Below, in pieces: positions 1 through 12,600 of a stretch of 64,000 nt of DNA. A program made the position numbers and the translations under genes. Under the pieces are notes generated by a model that saw only the letters and a program-made list of their open reading frames with translations, was not told where the DNA came from and did not search any database. Source of the DNA: Andrena cerasifolii (Eukaryota > Arthropoda > Insecta > Hymenoptera > Andrenidae); the NCBI RefSeq assembly GCF_050908995.1, contig NC_135120.1:20039433-20103432 (forward strand), in the 5' to 3' direction. Each line of letters starts with the position of its first letter. Position 1 is the stretch's first letter.

Positions 1-2683
1 CAAGCCAATTTGCCGTCACGCGTTATTAAACGAACATGCATTTACTGGTCGAACGAAGCGACAGATATATCGTTCCATTTCCTCGTTTTCGTTTCACGTT
101 CTATCCGTTCAAACGATTTACCGAGGTATTCGAGATCCCAGCTATTCGAATATCTGGGTAAAATATTCTGAATTTCATTTCTCGTCAAGTGCCGGGGAAG
201 TATTCTAAGATATTCGAGTAGACGGAGCGTGGAGTAGTTTCTTAACACGTATCTCCTTTCGGCGAGGCAGGTGGAGCTGGAAATATCTTAGTAAGATGTC
301 ACAATAGAGAAAACTGATAAAATATTATAATTCCCTATTCTGAGGTTATACTAAAATATTCCGAGCCCCGAGCATTTTAATGTATTAATCGTGTATTCCA
401 AGATTGGAATGAAGAAACAGGAAGAAGCGCTTCAACTTACGTTTCTCCTTGCGTACCTAATAAAATATTCCCAGTTTCATTGGATTTAATATTCCGGATT
501 CCGTTCAATCTTCTACATTCGACAAAATATCCCAAGTAGGTATCGTTCACCTTCTCGTCTCCTATCGTTCCACGTTCCTCAGCATTTCATACGCTAAACT
601 AACGAATCGCGAGAGAAAAGGAGGAGAACCACAAGATGACCACGAGATAGTCGGTGAAATGGCGAGCAAGAGCATTTAAACGATTGTAAATATCGCCCTT
701 GCGGCTTTCGCCGTGGTCATTTCGTTGTAGTAAATGTCGCGGGTGGTTGCTCTTTTGCGAGCTTCGCGGTTCGAAGATTTACGCTCTTGACAGTTAGAGG
801 CTGCATGGTTTGCAACGTGCTCAAACGTTCACGGACCCAAAAGCTCGTTTCTTTCCTTGCAACGTTAACGTCAACCTTCATTTTCGCCTCGAGCGGTCTC
901 TGCTTGAATGAATCCGGGCGTGTACGATCCTACAGTTCAATCTTCAAATTCAGCATTTCTTCGAATGATTTCCATTGGGAAAAAAAAACACCCTCTAACG
1001 ATCGATTGAAACGGATTAACGTGTCAAGGGATGTCGATTCCACGCTGAGTTAGGCGCACGATAAGCAGCTTTCCTTCCAAGTGGCAGCGTTACGCGGTGA
1101 ATAAAATAGACGGCGTCGGTGGTAGATACATTACGATGGTGCAGAGCGTGCAGAGTTCTCAGGAAGAAAGTGAGAATCGTCGATACCGCGTCGAGACGCA
1201 CGGTTCAGCCACGATCAATTGAATAGTTCCGACTCGGAACGATACATTGAGAGCACAATCGCGCAACGATAAGGTATGAAACTACGGTGCGCACTTAGTC
1301 ATCGATACGAGCAGCTAGTACACTAGCTACCGCTGTCGTCGCCTCGTTTGCGGCGTATTTGCAGCGTACCTACTTAATAAATTCGCGTCGGACGCGAGCC
1401 CATTGTATCCGCGTCGCTCTGAGCGACCGTAATTTCCATTTGAAATACGAGATAAGTCCTCCGATACCCCGATAAGCTCACAAATCATCGGCTGGTTACA
1501 AGGGATATTAATACAGCGTGAATTCTGCTGGGCGAATTAATTTTCTCTGGTAACTGGAGAGCCATTGCCTGGGAGTTTCTTGTTAACCCTTTCAACTTCA
1601 AGTATCCCTCACCGAATTCCTGCTTACCGAAGAATGCTCATCTCGGTATAAAACTGTAAATAGTAATACTGGAGCAGTAGTAAATCCGCAGCTCTTTGGT
1701 CTAAAATTCTAAATAGTTTCAATGCTATCGTAAACACGAAACCATTTGTATTACGTGGTAAATGTAGCCCAACGTTCGTTACGTATACCAAAACACTACT
1801 TAGAGTTTCATTCAAAACGGGGTTGGTGGAAAATAATCGGAAGCACGCGGATTCGTAGGAATCAATCCGAGGGCGGCTCTCGATTCCTGCGATTCGCGGC
1901 GCCGCATATATCGCGGTAATGAAGGCAATTCATTCGCTTATTCGCCGTGTCAGATTCGTGTAGGAGTGAGACATTAGCGCGGCCGCGCACGTTCGCCAAT
2001 GCGGCGCGCGGGGAAATAGAAATGTGTCGCGGCGTGGGCGAAATAATGCATTGAGATGCGTTTCTTTTCTCTTCGGCTACCCACCCGCACGCGTACATCA
2101 GTCGACCGCCAGCCTCTCCCGTTGATTTTACTCTGGCTCTGCAACAGGAAAGCGAATCGCAGCCGAATGATTCATGTGCTCGGCGCGCTCGCCTCGCGCA
2201 GGGGTGCTGCCTGCTTTTTCTGCTCTGGAATATACCGAGAAACGGCCGAGGGAGGAGCTTCGCCACATACCGCGTCGAATTCTACGGCGAGAAAAGTCTG
2301 CGGGGTGTGCTGGACGGAAGGAATCTAGTGGAATTAGGAGTAGAGTAGTAATGAATACCGAGAATTAATCGAGTTGGATGGAGTTAATCAGTGGCGCTTG
2401 AAACGCGAACGGTGAGCTTGTCCCTTATTGGCACTAAAGAGGTCGAGTAATTTTACACTTGGAATGGAGAATCGAGAGATTTAGGATGTAAAAGGTAAAC
2501 TTCTGTGTAGGTACTGTTATTATGATAATCTGAATGAAATGCCTGATTGTATGAACTCTTTTAGCTCCATTGTTTCAGCTTTTGAAGCTGCAGTAAGTAG
2601 GTAGGTACATACCGAAGTGTAATACCGAAGTGTAATACCGAAGAAAGTTTTCGTTCGAGTTATATGCAGAGTTCGGCATTATC

Positions 2684-2752
2684 CGAATAAATATTTATTC
2701 GAATAAAACTCGCGAATAAATATTTATTCGAATAAAACTCGCGAATAAAACG
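2684..2752. repeat. 29-bp palindromic tandem repeat
   Basis: Two exact consecutive copies of a 29-bp unit (2684-2712 and 2713-2741) are followed by a partial third. Each unit contains the perfect 18-nt palindrome CGAATAAATATTTATTCG. Just upstream (about 2610-2645) a 13-nt unit beginning ATACCGAAGTGTA is repeated about two and a half times. This looks like local slippage or a degenerate palindromic element. No function is suggested. Confidence 0.7.
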
Positions 2753-3725
2753 AAGTTATTCGAGAGTAACGAATAAATTATTCGAATGCAAAATGATTCG
2801 TTATGTAATAACTTAGTTTTTAACTTAGTCTGTTTTTGTTCCCAATGCCTCCGTATGTCTTCCGCATAAACCATTTCGTTCTCGCTATATTTCGACTACC
2901 CCGTTTCTCGAACCAGACCCATTACCTCCGCTATGTATTCCCCAACTGAATACTTGAGTATGCCCGCAACGTTCGCCTCCATTGCGTTTCAATCGATTGA
3001 TCATTTTCTGGGTGGCGCGAGCGTGAAACGTTGAAATTGCCCGGCCGGATCGCGTCTGAATAAGTCGGGACATTTTAACCAGTCCGTCCACTTATTCAAT
3101 CAATTTATACAAACGAGCGAATATCGGGAAATCATGTAGCCGCCTGAATGCTCCCTTATACGCATGTCCGAGCCGATAATCGTCTGTACGAAGCGTTTTC
3201 TGCAAATACCGCCGCGAACGGGGCGCCGTTTATTCGCTCTCAGATTCTAATCAAGCCTGCAGCATTTCGGTGGACGTAAATGGAGTTTCGTTTATTCCGA
3301 TCGTTGCGCGATTTCGCGAGTAAATAGCCGCTCTGTCAGGAGGCCCCTGCCGTTCCGAGCGCGCGAAACGAAATGCGTATAGCCACATTCGGATATACCG
3401 AGATCACAATCGTGCACCGGGACGAAACGGTGCGGCGAACACGAATTTCAGGTTTCCCCTGGCGAGAAAAATATTCGAATGGGCTAATGCGTAATAAACG
3501 CAGTTCATCGTCTATGCCGGTGTACGTCGGTTTAATTGGCGACTGGTTTCGGAACCAGTCTTCGCGGGCCTCTTGAGTCACGGATGCGCTCAACTCTCAC
3601 GCCACCATCTCTGCTACCATTCACAAGCTACATCATGAATGAGTTCTCGCCCTCGACGGATACCCGCAAAGCTTTTCCCTTTTTACGGCCCGCGGTTCGG
3701 TGTACATAACTGCCTCTATCTACCA

Positions 3726-3789
3726 GGGGTGTGCGGATATCCGAGATCAGGGGCTCGGGCTCCCGAGCCTCGGGAGGATCCGCACACCC
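3726..3789. repeat. short inverted repeat, possible terminal-repeat relic
   Basis: GGGTGTGCGGAT (left) and ATCCGCACACCC (right) are perfect inverse copies separated by about 40 nt of GC-rich sequence that is itself partly self-complementary. The left arm is preceded by CAG, so CAGGGGTGTGCGG resembles the terminus of a hAT-type non-autonomous element. A clear 8-bp target duplication is not visible, so the family is a guess. Confidence 0.4.
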
Positions 3790-3833
3790 TTACTATTTAC
3801 TAATTCGTCGCGTTGTAAATTCAGGCATTTGAT

Positions 3834-4052
3834 GGGAAAAAGGGCACATAAACCACTTGCTTGAAACTTACAAATAAAGACAGATATCATTTTCAAATCA
3901 TGACTTCTGCTTTCAGAACGTTTGAAGGACACGATACTACATCCTTAAAAAAATGGATTTAATTGCATTACTTTTTATCAAGTTATACCATAATGAAAAC
4001 TTTGCAATCGATTTTCTTGAAATGCCATTTTAGCGTGTGTGCCCTTTTTCCC
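3834..4052. mobile_element. candidate small MITE
   Basis: GGGAAAAAGGGCACA at 3834-3848 is matched by its near-perfect inverse TGTGCCCTTTTTCCC at 4038-4052, enclosing about 190 nt of AT-rich non-coding sequence. Size, terminal inverted repeats and lack of coding fit a miniature inverted-repeat element. No convincing target-site duplication is seen, so the superfamily is unassigned. Confidence 0.45.
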
Positions 4053-7000
4053 TTAAACGCCTCAATTACATTCTCTTCGCTAGAATTCTATGGAGCTTAG
4101 TAACAAACGGTCATAATGTAGGGAAAATAGTAAATGTTAAAGTATCTTCAACGAGAGTGATGCTTGGCGTTATTGATTGTGAGCGTTCTAGTTTCTACGG
4201 GACGAGGAAAAGGGAAGTGAAAACCCGATAAAAACAAAAAGACGTGGTGAGGGTAGTAGGGAGACTTTTTCTTGAATTATGTATGATATTACTTGTCGAC
4301 AAGTACGTAGTTTTCTGTAAAGTCCTAGATGATATTAATAATAATAGTGGATAGAGTGCTCCAAAAGTGCCACGGTTATTAAAATCGTGTATGAATCAGA
4401 CGACGAGCAGGCTTAAGGTAGTCGTTAGCCAAAGTACCTACAAAAAGATCATCTGGCGATGTGCGCGTGTGTCAAGAGCGATAAGAGACGTCTAACGGAT
4501 TTGGCGATTAGGTTCGGCTCACGTTGCTCCTGCTTTACAGCTGCTCGTGGGCGTTTTACACCCGGTAGTTGTCAAACGGTTACCCACTGGTTCTTATACG
4601 CTTGATTAAATGTAACCAGCACTTGACCCTTGCCGCTAGAATTGCGGGTTGGCAAAAATCACCGCGACGCGATTAACGATCTGGATGTAATCTCCGTTCC
4701 ACCTGCGGGATTTCGCTTTCCTCCAAAAAGAAAGTCAGGCGTTTTGATCGATCTTGGTGATCTAGCGACTAGATTCCAGTCGATCGATCTGGCACGTCGA
4801 TTGTGTACTTTCACTGAAATCGTTGTCAAAAGCAGCCATCCGTATATGATATAAGATTTCGGGAGAATCTGTCGACAATCTACATAACTCAGTTGCTAGA
4901 TTTTTCAATAAAAAAATGATCCCCGGTGCAGCGATACTGCCAGCCCATTCTTCTTCTTCCAGCAGGTAGACTACTCTTTGCTGCCGATCGATCTAAGTTT
5001 CTATAATTCTTATTCATAATCGCACCGAAGGAGATATCCCTACGCAGCCCCGCCGATTTTTCCATTTAACGAAATCTCGTAGCCACGAAATATGTAAATA
5101 TGGCGGGCGACTTGTAAAATCGCGGTAAATAACCGTTTCTCCCGCTGTACAGGAGCAGTAAAAGAAGTCAGCGCACGGTCGGTAATGGGACAACTTCTTC
5201 GAGCATCCGAGTGTCCAGGTGTTACGGTATAATTTACAGGAAGGGGAGTAATGTTACTCCGCGGTACTCCGTTCCGGGCAGCGGCGCGTCCCCTCGAGGG
5301 CCAGCGCGCACAGGGGAGTTTATATTTACAGCGAATCAGGTTCAGCTCCTCTTACCGATCTCCAGCTCGTGCATTAATCGTTATTTTATGTAAATTATAC
5401 AAAATCGAATTGATATATGAAAAAAAGGGAAGGAAGATAACAGGCAATAGAAAGGAGAATAAAAAATATATAAGAAAATATTTATGTTAAACGATTTTAT
5501 TAAAAATGTAGTAAAAACTAAATTAAAGTGCACTGAGGACTAAAAAAAAATTCTTTTCTTGTACTTCAATTTTGATGATGTTAAAATGGTGTTTGATCAC
5601 TTTAAATAAAATCGTGGAGCAGGATATTTCAAAGCAGAATATGAATCACTTTAATAGAGTAGGGTGGGGCTAAAAGTCCGGCGGGTAAAAAGTCCCGAAT
5701 TCAAAATCTCTATTCCTAAGCAATATATTGAATTTCGCAATATACTATGTAAAAAAGGCGAGAAGAAACGGAGGTGACTGCAGAAGTCGCCAGTCGCTCC
5801 TGGACGTTCATGCGAATTACACGACGCCTTCGTTATTTTATGCCTCGAAAACCAAAAGAAATACGTCGTCTTTATTCTTTCATACGAAGTATGAAATCAG
5901 CCAAGTGCGTTAAGATTGTATGTTCCTTTAGTAATGCGTGCATGATATTGTTTATTGCTGAATGATAATATTTTCTAACGCACGGTGTAATAGACAGGTG
6001 TTCTGACTGCTGTTCGGAATGTGTGACTTTTTCGTCCTAGTTCTTCATATTCTAATTATTTATTTAAACCAGACAGAACCCAGTACATACAAAAGAAATT
6101 ACAAAAGTGTCAAAGTAGAGAAAACTGGAAAACATTAAAAAAACTTTTTCCTTACCGGAAAAATAGAAACACAAGCCTCATTTACAAACAAAGATAAAAG
6201 CAGAAGAGGAAGAGGACAATAAAGCAATGAACCCCATTTATTTTGTCTCACATATGAGCCCGTTAGAAAAATCTTTTCGACTAACAATAAGTAGTTGCTC
6301 GTTAATGCTCGATCGTGGACGAGGCCCGATGATTGCTTCGTGGGACGTACGAGTTCATCCCCGTAGGAAGAAAGGGAAATTAGTTGCTCGTGGTTGGTCG
6401 TAGAATCGTGAGTTGCGAAATTGTGGCCTGCCCTAGCGGAACAGCTTAACTATGAATCACATTTCTCTGCGTTTCCTCGAGCAAAGCCGAGTCCAGATGT
6501 ACACGGTGTGCTGTTGGACGTGTGCGAACCTCGAGGGGGAATAGTTGCACGCGTAAAGTCCACGATAATCGCCGGGCTCTGTTTGTTTTACAACGCTTTC
6601 TCGTTACTAAACCGCAAGCACCGGGACAAATGAGCGGTTGCACGGTCATTAAGACACACCGTCTAACCAGAAGTAATTGCGACGTCAAGGGAATCGTAAA
6701 AACGTCGGGACGTGGCTGCTAGACTTCCCTTTTCCGACCCCACCTCGACGGCTTTCGGGTCGCTGTATTTGTAACTCTCAAAGGTATGGGATAATTAACA
6801 TCGAAATATTAATCGTTTCTTTGGCTTCCCATGCAGAATGACACGTAAATAAAACTGTAATATCTCACTAATTATTAGAACTATTACTAGCCAAAGAAAT
6901 TCATAAACGTACTCCTACATTAAATGTGAAGCAGTATGTATATGTTGCTGGAAAGTTTGAAAATTGCTACGCCTTATGGTTTTTTTTTTTATAAATATTC

Positions 7001-9000
7001 CCGTGGATTTCCTTAGAATCGAATGGGAGTATGTACCCTTTTAAACTCTGCTTTAGCTACATTTTCCATGATAGCACCTACTTGCGTTTGTTTCAATTGA
7101 ACGTCTTTATTCTATCTTACGGTATGTTTTGAGAAGATAAGAACGTCAGGGATCGAGAATTGCGCGGGCAACACCCTGTATAAGGGCGTGCTGCATATTG
7201 TCATACAAGCACCCGAGCAGCGTGCTTCTTTTCAGTCCTTATCATAATTTCAAACCAGATCTGGCATTTGCTATTTTGCATTTATTACGCCGATCGGGCG
7301 AAACCAGATTTTTCTTCTCTTTCTGCTTCGAAGAACGTTGGCCAATGCGCACATTAGTCGCTATCGCTGAGCGTATCCCACCGTACAGGCAATTTATCGT
7401 ATTATCAGGGCGCCGGCTTATTAAGGCGCTATTCGATTATTGTTCAGGGCACTAGAGGGGGCGAGTTTTAACGTTCCCTTATCAATAATTATTGTTGGCG
7501 CGGAATGCGGGTAATCTATACTCCCCTGGTACAAATTGGAATTATTTTTCGTAGCTCAGGCTTGGAGTTGAAATAAATGCTGACTAAAATTAGCCGATCA
7601 ATCGCCTGTTCTGTACAATGATTGTGCATGGAATTTATTCCTTATTTCCCGATAAAGAATCAGTATCGTAATATGCACCTGTTCTTGTAAAATGAGAATC
7701 GATAATACGAGGCAAATCTCGGCAATGATAATGAGGGCATTTGATTACGAAGCGCCGGCGCCATCGTTCTAAAGAATGAGAGTGTATACGCGCGCAATAC
7801 CTACTTGTCGATTTTATCTGGAACCAACAAAACCCCTCTGTTACATGATTCAAAGTAAAGTTCGGCTCCAGTTCTGCGAACTATCGGTGTCCCGCGACGC
7901 GTCCCGACTTATCGCTACTTCGCGATAAGTATTACATTCCACTTATTCGCGGACACAATCCTGAAAACACGTAATCATCGTGAAACTTACTGAATCATCT
8001 GTCACTTTCGCACCTACACCGCAGAAATCGAAACCTGGTGTGTCATAACTTCGCAGTAGCTCGTCGCGTGAATCACGCGTACAGTTCCGAACCACTTGAT
8101 CTTGGTCTCGATCGGTTACTGTACCAGCCTTGTCGCTACACGTTTATTCGAAAGAGAAACTGCATCTCCGGCTATCAAAACAGACTCCACTCGCGCCACG
8201 CGAAATTCCTCCGCCTCAAACAGCGCTGTAAGTCGTTGCGCTGAAATTTGATTATCATGCGCAGAAATGTCCCCCGATCTCCCATGCGCATTTTACCAGG
8301 CGCGTTGCATAAGCGCTATTAGCTGATTGTGCATTTACAATGTTGCCGATCCGGGCATATTTCTCTTGCGCCCGTCCGACTGAATTATCTTGATCGATCA
8401 ATGATCTGTGACCACACGTACGCTTGCTACGACCACCTTGCCTCGTTTATGTGTGTAATGAAGATAATAACGATCATTGCTCTACAACTAAAGCGAGTAA
8501 TTACGTAAGATTAAATATCATCGAGGAATGTTTAAAAATCCCCCTCGGGATTACTGTTATTACCGGCGGGGCAATTTGCTTGTACTCTCAACAAAACCCG
8601 CGAAACGATGAGGTTTCTCGTTCGAGTTTAAACGGCTCGTATCGTATGCAAGATCGCGCAATTTCAGCGCGGCCTTTCTATCGGATTCGCGATCGGACCG
8701 CAAGTCAACCAATCGCCGATCGATCCGCAATATCCATCGGCCGATATTTCACCGTGGGTCCCCGATAATGTACGATAATGGGGAGCCATTTGCATTCAAG
8801 TCGGCTGCGCGGGCCTCGATATTACGCTGTAACTTGCCCATTACTTATAAATAACATTTCAATTAGAGCAGCGAGCTGCGGGCGCGCGCGACACGCAGCG
8901 TCGTTTCGCGGGGACAATTCCAGCGGAAAGATTTCCGCGCGAGCTCCGTAAATTGTAATTATCGCGACTGGTAACAGCAATTGTCTTGCGGGAATGAATA

Positions 9001-10912
9001 TTCTTTCTCGCGATACAGCGGATTATTTATGGATAGGTCTCTGAATGCAAGTGCAGGGGACGGTAGGGTAGGTATTACTGCGGACTTTTAAGGTAGCTTA
9101 ACTTTAGAACCCTCGATACGGCGTTCAAACGAATGAAAGTTCCTCCTTATTTTTTTAAAAGAAAGGTGGAACCTTAATAATTCCATAAAAAATACGAGGG
9201 CGGGGTAATAAGCACAGTTAATTAAAAATACAGAGATTTATAGATCAATGTCATTGCAGGAGTTACTGCGGACATGCATGCATTACTGCGAGCCAATTAC
9301 TAACGAAATACCAGTTACTGCGCATGCACTACTGCGCTCCGACGTCAGGCGAAATATAACCTTAATACAAATATCACTGTCGTCGGTCCGCAGTAGTACA
9401 TGCACGTGGTGTAAAGTACTGCACCTAATACTGCGTTGAGAAATAAAAATTAAAACTAAAATGTAGGTGACTGATTTACTGTTTTTCTGAGAAAAATAAC
9501 TCTTACTCTGTCGAGTAATAACGCTGCGTTACATGTATTACTGTTAATAACAAAAATTAAAAAACCCGACTGCTTAAAGAAACATTAAAAAAATTAATTT
9601 TTAATTTAATTTTCTTATTAGTTTAATTTTTTAATGTTTTTTAAGCAGTCGGTTTTTTAATTTTTTTTAATTTTTATTTCATTTTTTTTTAATATTTTTT
9701 ATTTTTTTATATCCTATAACATTCGGAACGTCAAGCCACTTCTAAAGACACCTCATTTGTTCAAATCGGTGTATCCGTACAGACTCTAGAGCGTAACATG
9801 GACAAACATACACAGCCTGATAAACACAATACCCTCCTTTGCGTGCCGCAGTCGGGTAAAAATATAAATGTTTCTCAAGTAGGTGTTCATGACCGCCATA
9901 TCGGGAATCGACCGAAGTATCGCCTTGACGAATTTCAAATTTTTTTAATTTACGATGAAAGAATTAATAATAACTTTGCTGTATATATTTATTAATAATT
10001 ATCTGTAATAGAGTTTGAAATAATTTTATAAAAAATTTCAAAAGATTACGTACTTTCCAACATTAAATATGACCTGTTTTAGAATATACGCAGTAATCGG
10101 GGCATCCGCAGTAATACCCCCACCTACCCTAGTGCGTTATCATTGTCGCGCGTAGAAATCCTGTTCCGCGTTACACTGCACAAAGGGTTGCTCCCGCCAT
10201 GCAGGAGAAAGTTCCTGGATTTTCAGTCGTAGGTGGAGATTTTTCCCGCGACTCGTGTTACAGTTTCTCGATTGGTTTCACTTTCTACCGAAAGCTCGCT
10301 TCCTGCCTCCGCGTTTATGACGAAATGCTTTACGACACGGAATTCCCTTTCTTATCTCTGCCAGTGAATTTATGCCCGCGTTCCAGATAGCGAGTCTCCT
10401 TCGTTGACGAAATGCAATAAAACTCGGCGAACTTCTATTCGCGGCTGTTGCAATGCAGGGTGGAGATTGGTTATTGTTTCTCGGCGCGAATGAACGGTCA
10501 CTCCTCATCCCTTCGAATTCAGGCATTGAGAGCGAGAACGGACTAACCCACGTTCCCCGCGAAATTCAGTTGCTAGTAATAATGCATTTCGATAGGCTGT
10601 GCTAATCATATAAAACAGAAAAAATTAATTCCTTTTCAACGTGGGTTACGTCCGCATTTGCTATCAATGCCTCAATTATGAAATCCCGAAGTCGATCTCG
10701 TATTAATAAATTCCGTAGGGAATTGAAGTTACGAGGATCGTGTTGCCAGATGGAAACCGTTACCTGCGTTCTTTTTCGCGATACGCAGGATTATTTATGG
10801 ATAGGTTTGAATGCAAGCGCAGCGACGGTGGTACGTTATCATTGTCGCGCGTAGAAATCCTGTTCCGTGTTACATTACACAAAGGGTTGCTCCCGCCATG
10901 CAGGAGAAAGTT
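9001..10912 (+). repeat. local direct duplication of about 150 bp, one copy interrupted
   Basis: Bases 9001-9065 plus 10130-10212 together match 10768-10912 with scattered substitutions. Shared landmarks include GATTATTTATGGATAGGT in the first half and GTCGCGCGTAGAAATCCTGT in the second half. The first copy is therefore split by about 1.06 kb of inserted DNA (9066-10129), while the second copy is continuous. About 0.6 kb of unrelated sequence separates the two copies. Confidence 0.75.
9066..10129. mobile_element. TA-flanked non-autonomous DNA transposon, about 1.06 kb
   Basis: The left end reads GGGTAGGT followed by ATTACTGCGGA. The right end, read inversely, is GGGTAGGT, a 6-nt insertion, then ATTACTGCGGA. 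Both ends are flanked by TA (9064-9065 and 10130-10131), as expected for Tc1/mariner-type insertion. The interior carries no transposase. It holds at least six TACTGCG-type motifs in both orientations near the left end (for example 9263, 9283, 9315, 9330, 9389 inverted, 9429). It also holds an A/T-rich inverted repeat at about 9553-9668 with CCGACTGCTTAA / TTAAGCAGTCGG arms. The insertion splits one copy of a local duplication, whose other copy serves as an empty site. Confidence 0.65.
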
Positions 10913-11256
10913 TCTTCTATAAATTCGTACTTATCGAATCGCGCGATCTTTATCAGAGAAATGGGAATATTTATAGCTCCCATTATCAGCGGTATCCAAA
11001 ATTGTTTACAGGGCAACCTATAGAAGCACTCGACTCCGATCTCGCATCGATCAAAGGTTCAAAAGCGAGGCTCGTGGACGTAATATCGCGAGATCCTCTT
11101 ATCAGAAGCGAGAACGATTAGTAACACAGTGTTAACACAGTTCTCCCATAAATCTGCAACGTTTTCCATAATTATTTTACACGGAGTATGCGGCCCGGAT
11201 ACTTATGAACAGCAGTGTACATGCCGTATGCTAACTGCTAGGACTCGCGCGATTCT

Positions 11257-11284
11257 TATGCACGGTACACTTGTACCGTGCATA
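11257..11284. repeat. perfect 13-bp hairpin
   Basis: TATGCACGGTACA is followed after two bases by its exact inverse complement. The stem is too short for a pre-miRNA. It could be a dyad protein-binding site or chance. No gene is adjacent. Confidence 0.5.
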
Positions 11285-12479
11285 CCGAAAGGTTCACCAC
11301 CCGTTATAATAACCGAGAGAATGAAGGAGGCGATTTCAACCCGACGCACGTGCCGGTGCCAATTATTTCATATCCCGCCGTGCATTTAAACCGGGCGCGC
11401 GGAGTAGCTACCTGTGGCCCACTAGGATCTGCGCGCGATTACATCGCGACAGCGAGCGCGTTACCCCGAGCACTCGGGCACCCGTCCATCATTCTCGGTC
11501 CAGGAACACGTGTTCCCCGTTTTCGTCCGGCGAGACCGCGTAAGGCAAGGTGGCCAGTTGCCTATCGCGGAGGAACGCGCGAACGGCATTCCACCGCCAT
11601 ACGTATCGATTGATAAGAGGGCAACAGTGCATGCCGCCGCGAAACGTCAGAAAGAGAGAGCCCACCACGCCTCCCTCTTCCCGGCGCGATTCTGATCATC
11701 GGCCTAGGAAAAACCGCGATAAGGGATCCCGGCACGTCTGTCGCCGAACGTGTCTGCCTTCCGCGCGCTATCGACGCATTCCTGCCGACAGCAATCAGCT
11801 GAGTCACCGCGGACGGCTACTCGGATCTTTCCACGTACAGCGCGGTAATCCGAAATTATTATTCCTAAACCGCTTACGATTACGCCGCGGTCCCCTTTTA
11901 TCGATCCGCGGCGGCCCGCCCACGCGGGGCCCGAGCCGATCGAACTTCCACCGGTTCGCGTGGCATCCTCGAGACGAGGATCCAAAGATTCACGGCGGAG
12001 AAGCACCCCGCACTGAGGCGCAAACGAAGCTGGCAGGAAATATGTCTTCGTCGTTACGTACTTGGATAACGATTACCAATCGGGTCTCGCGATATTACGT
12101 CCACGAGTCACGCTTTTGAACCTTTGATCGATGCGAGCTCCAAGTCGAGTGCTTCTACAGGTTGTCCCGCAAAGAATTTTGGATATTGCTGATAATGGGA
12201 GCTATAAATATTCGTATTTCTGTGATAAAGGTGACGCAATGCGATGAGTACGAATTTATAGGAGGGATGTAAGTTTGCGTTAACACTGGAACCGCCGCTA
12301 AGGTCATTTTCATCGCGTTTAGTTTTTGTGTCTTCGTAATTTTCTTATTTTTCAGTAGGCAATCAGAAGTTTTTGATCTTTCATGCTGTAAGAAAAAAGA
12401 AAAATTGTCTACTGCGATGAATATGCTGTAATGCTACTTAGGTACTTGATATTAATCAATTTAAGCAAATATATGCTTA

Positions 12480-12600
12480 CATTATTATTATTATTATTCG
12501 TCTTTATTACTTGACACATCCAGAGAAGTACAATACTGTTAGAAGCCTAACCATAACTAAATAACTAACTAAATGACTAAAAACTAACTAACATTAAGAA
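12480..12600. repeat. ATT microsatellite and TAAC-rich simple repeat
   Basis: An ATT run (about 12483-12498) is followed by a tract rich in AACTAA/TAACTAA repeats (about 12549-12595). Such tails can mark the 3' end of a decayed retroelement, but no coding remnant is visible. Confidence 0.5.

Noticed and set aside
11550..12119. Plus-strand open frame of 189 codons
   Set aside because: Arg/Pro-rich, overlapped by other frames on both strands, no motif or splice context; expected by chance in GC-rich DNA.
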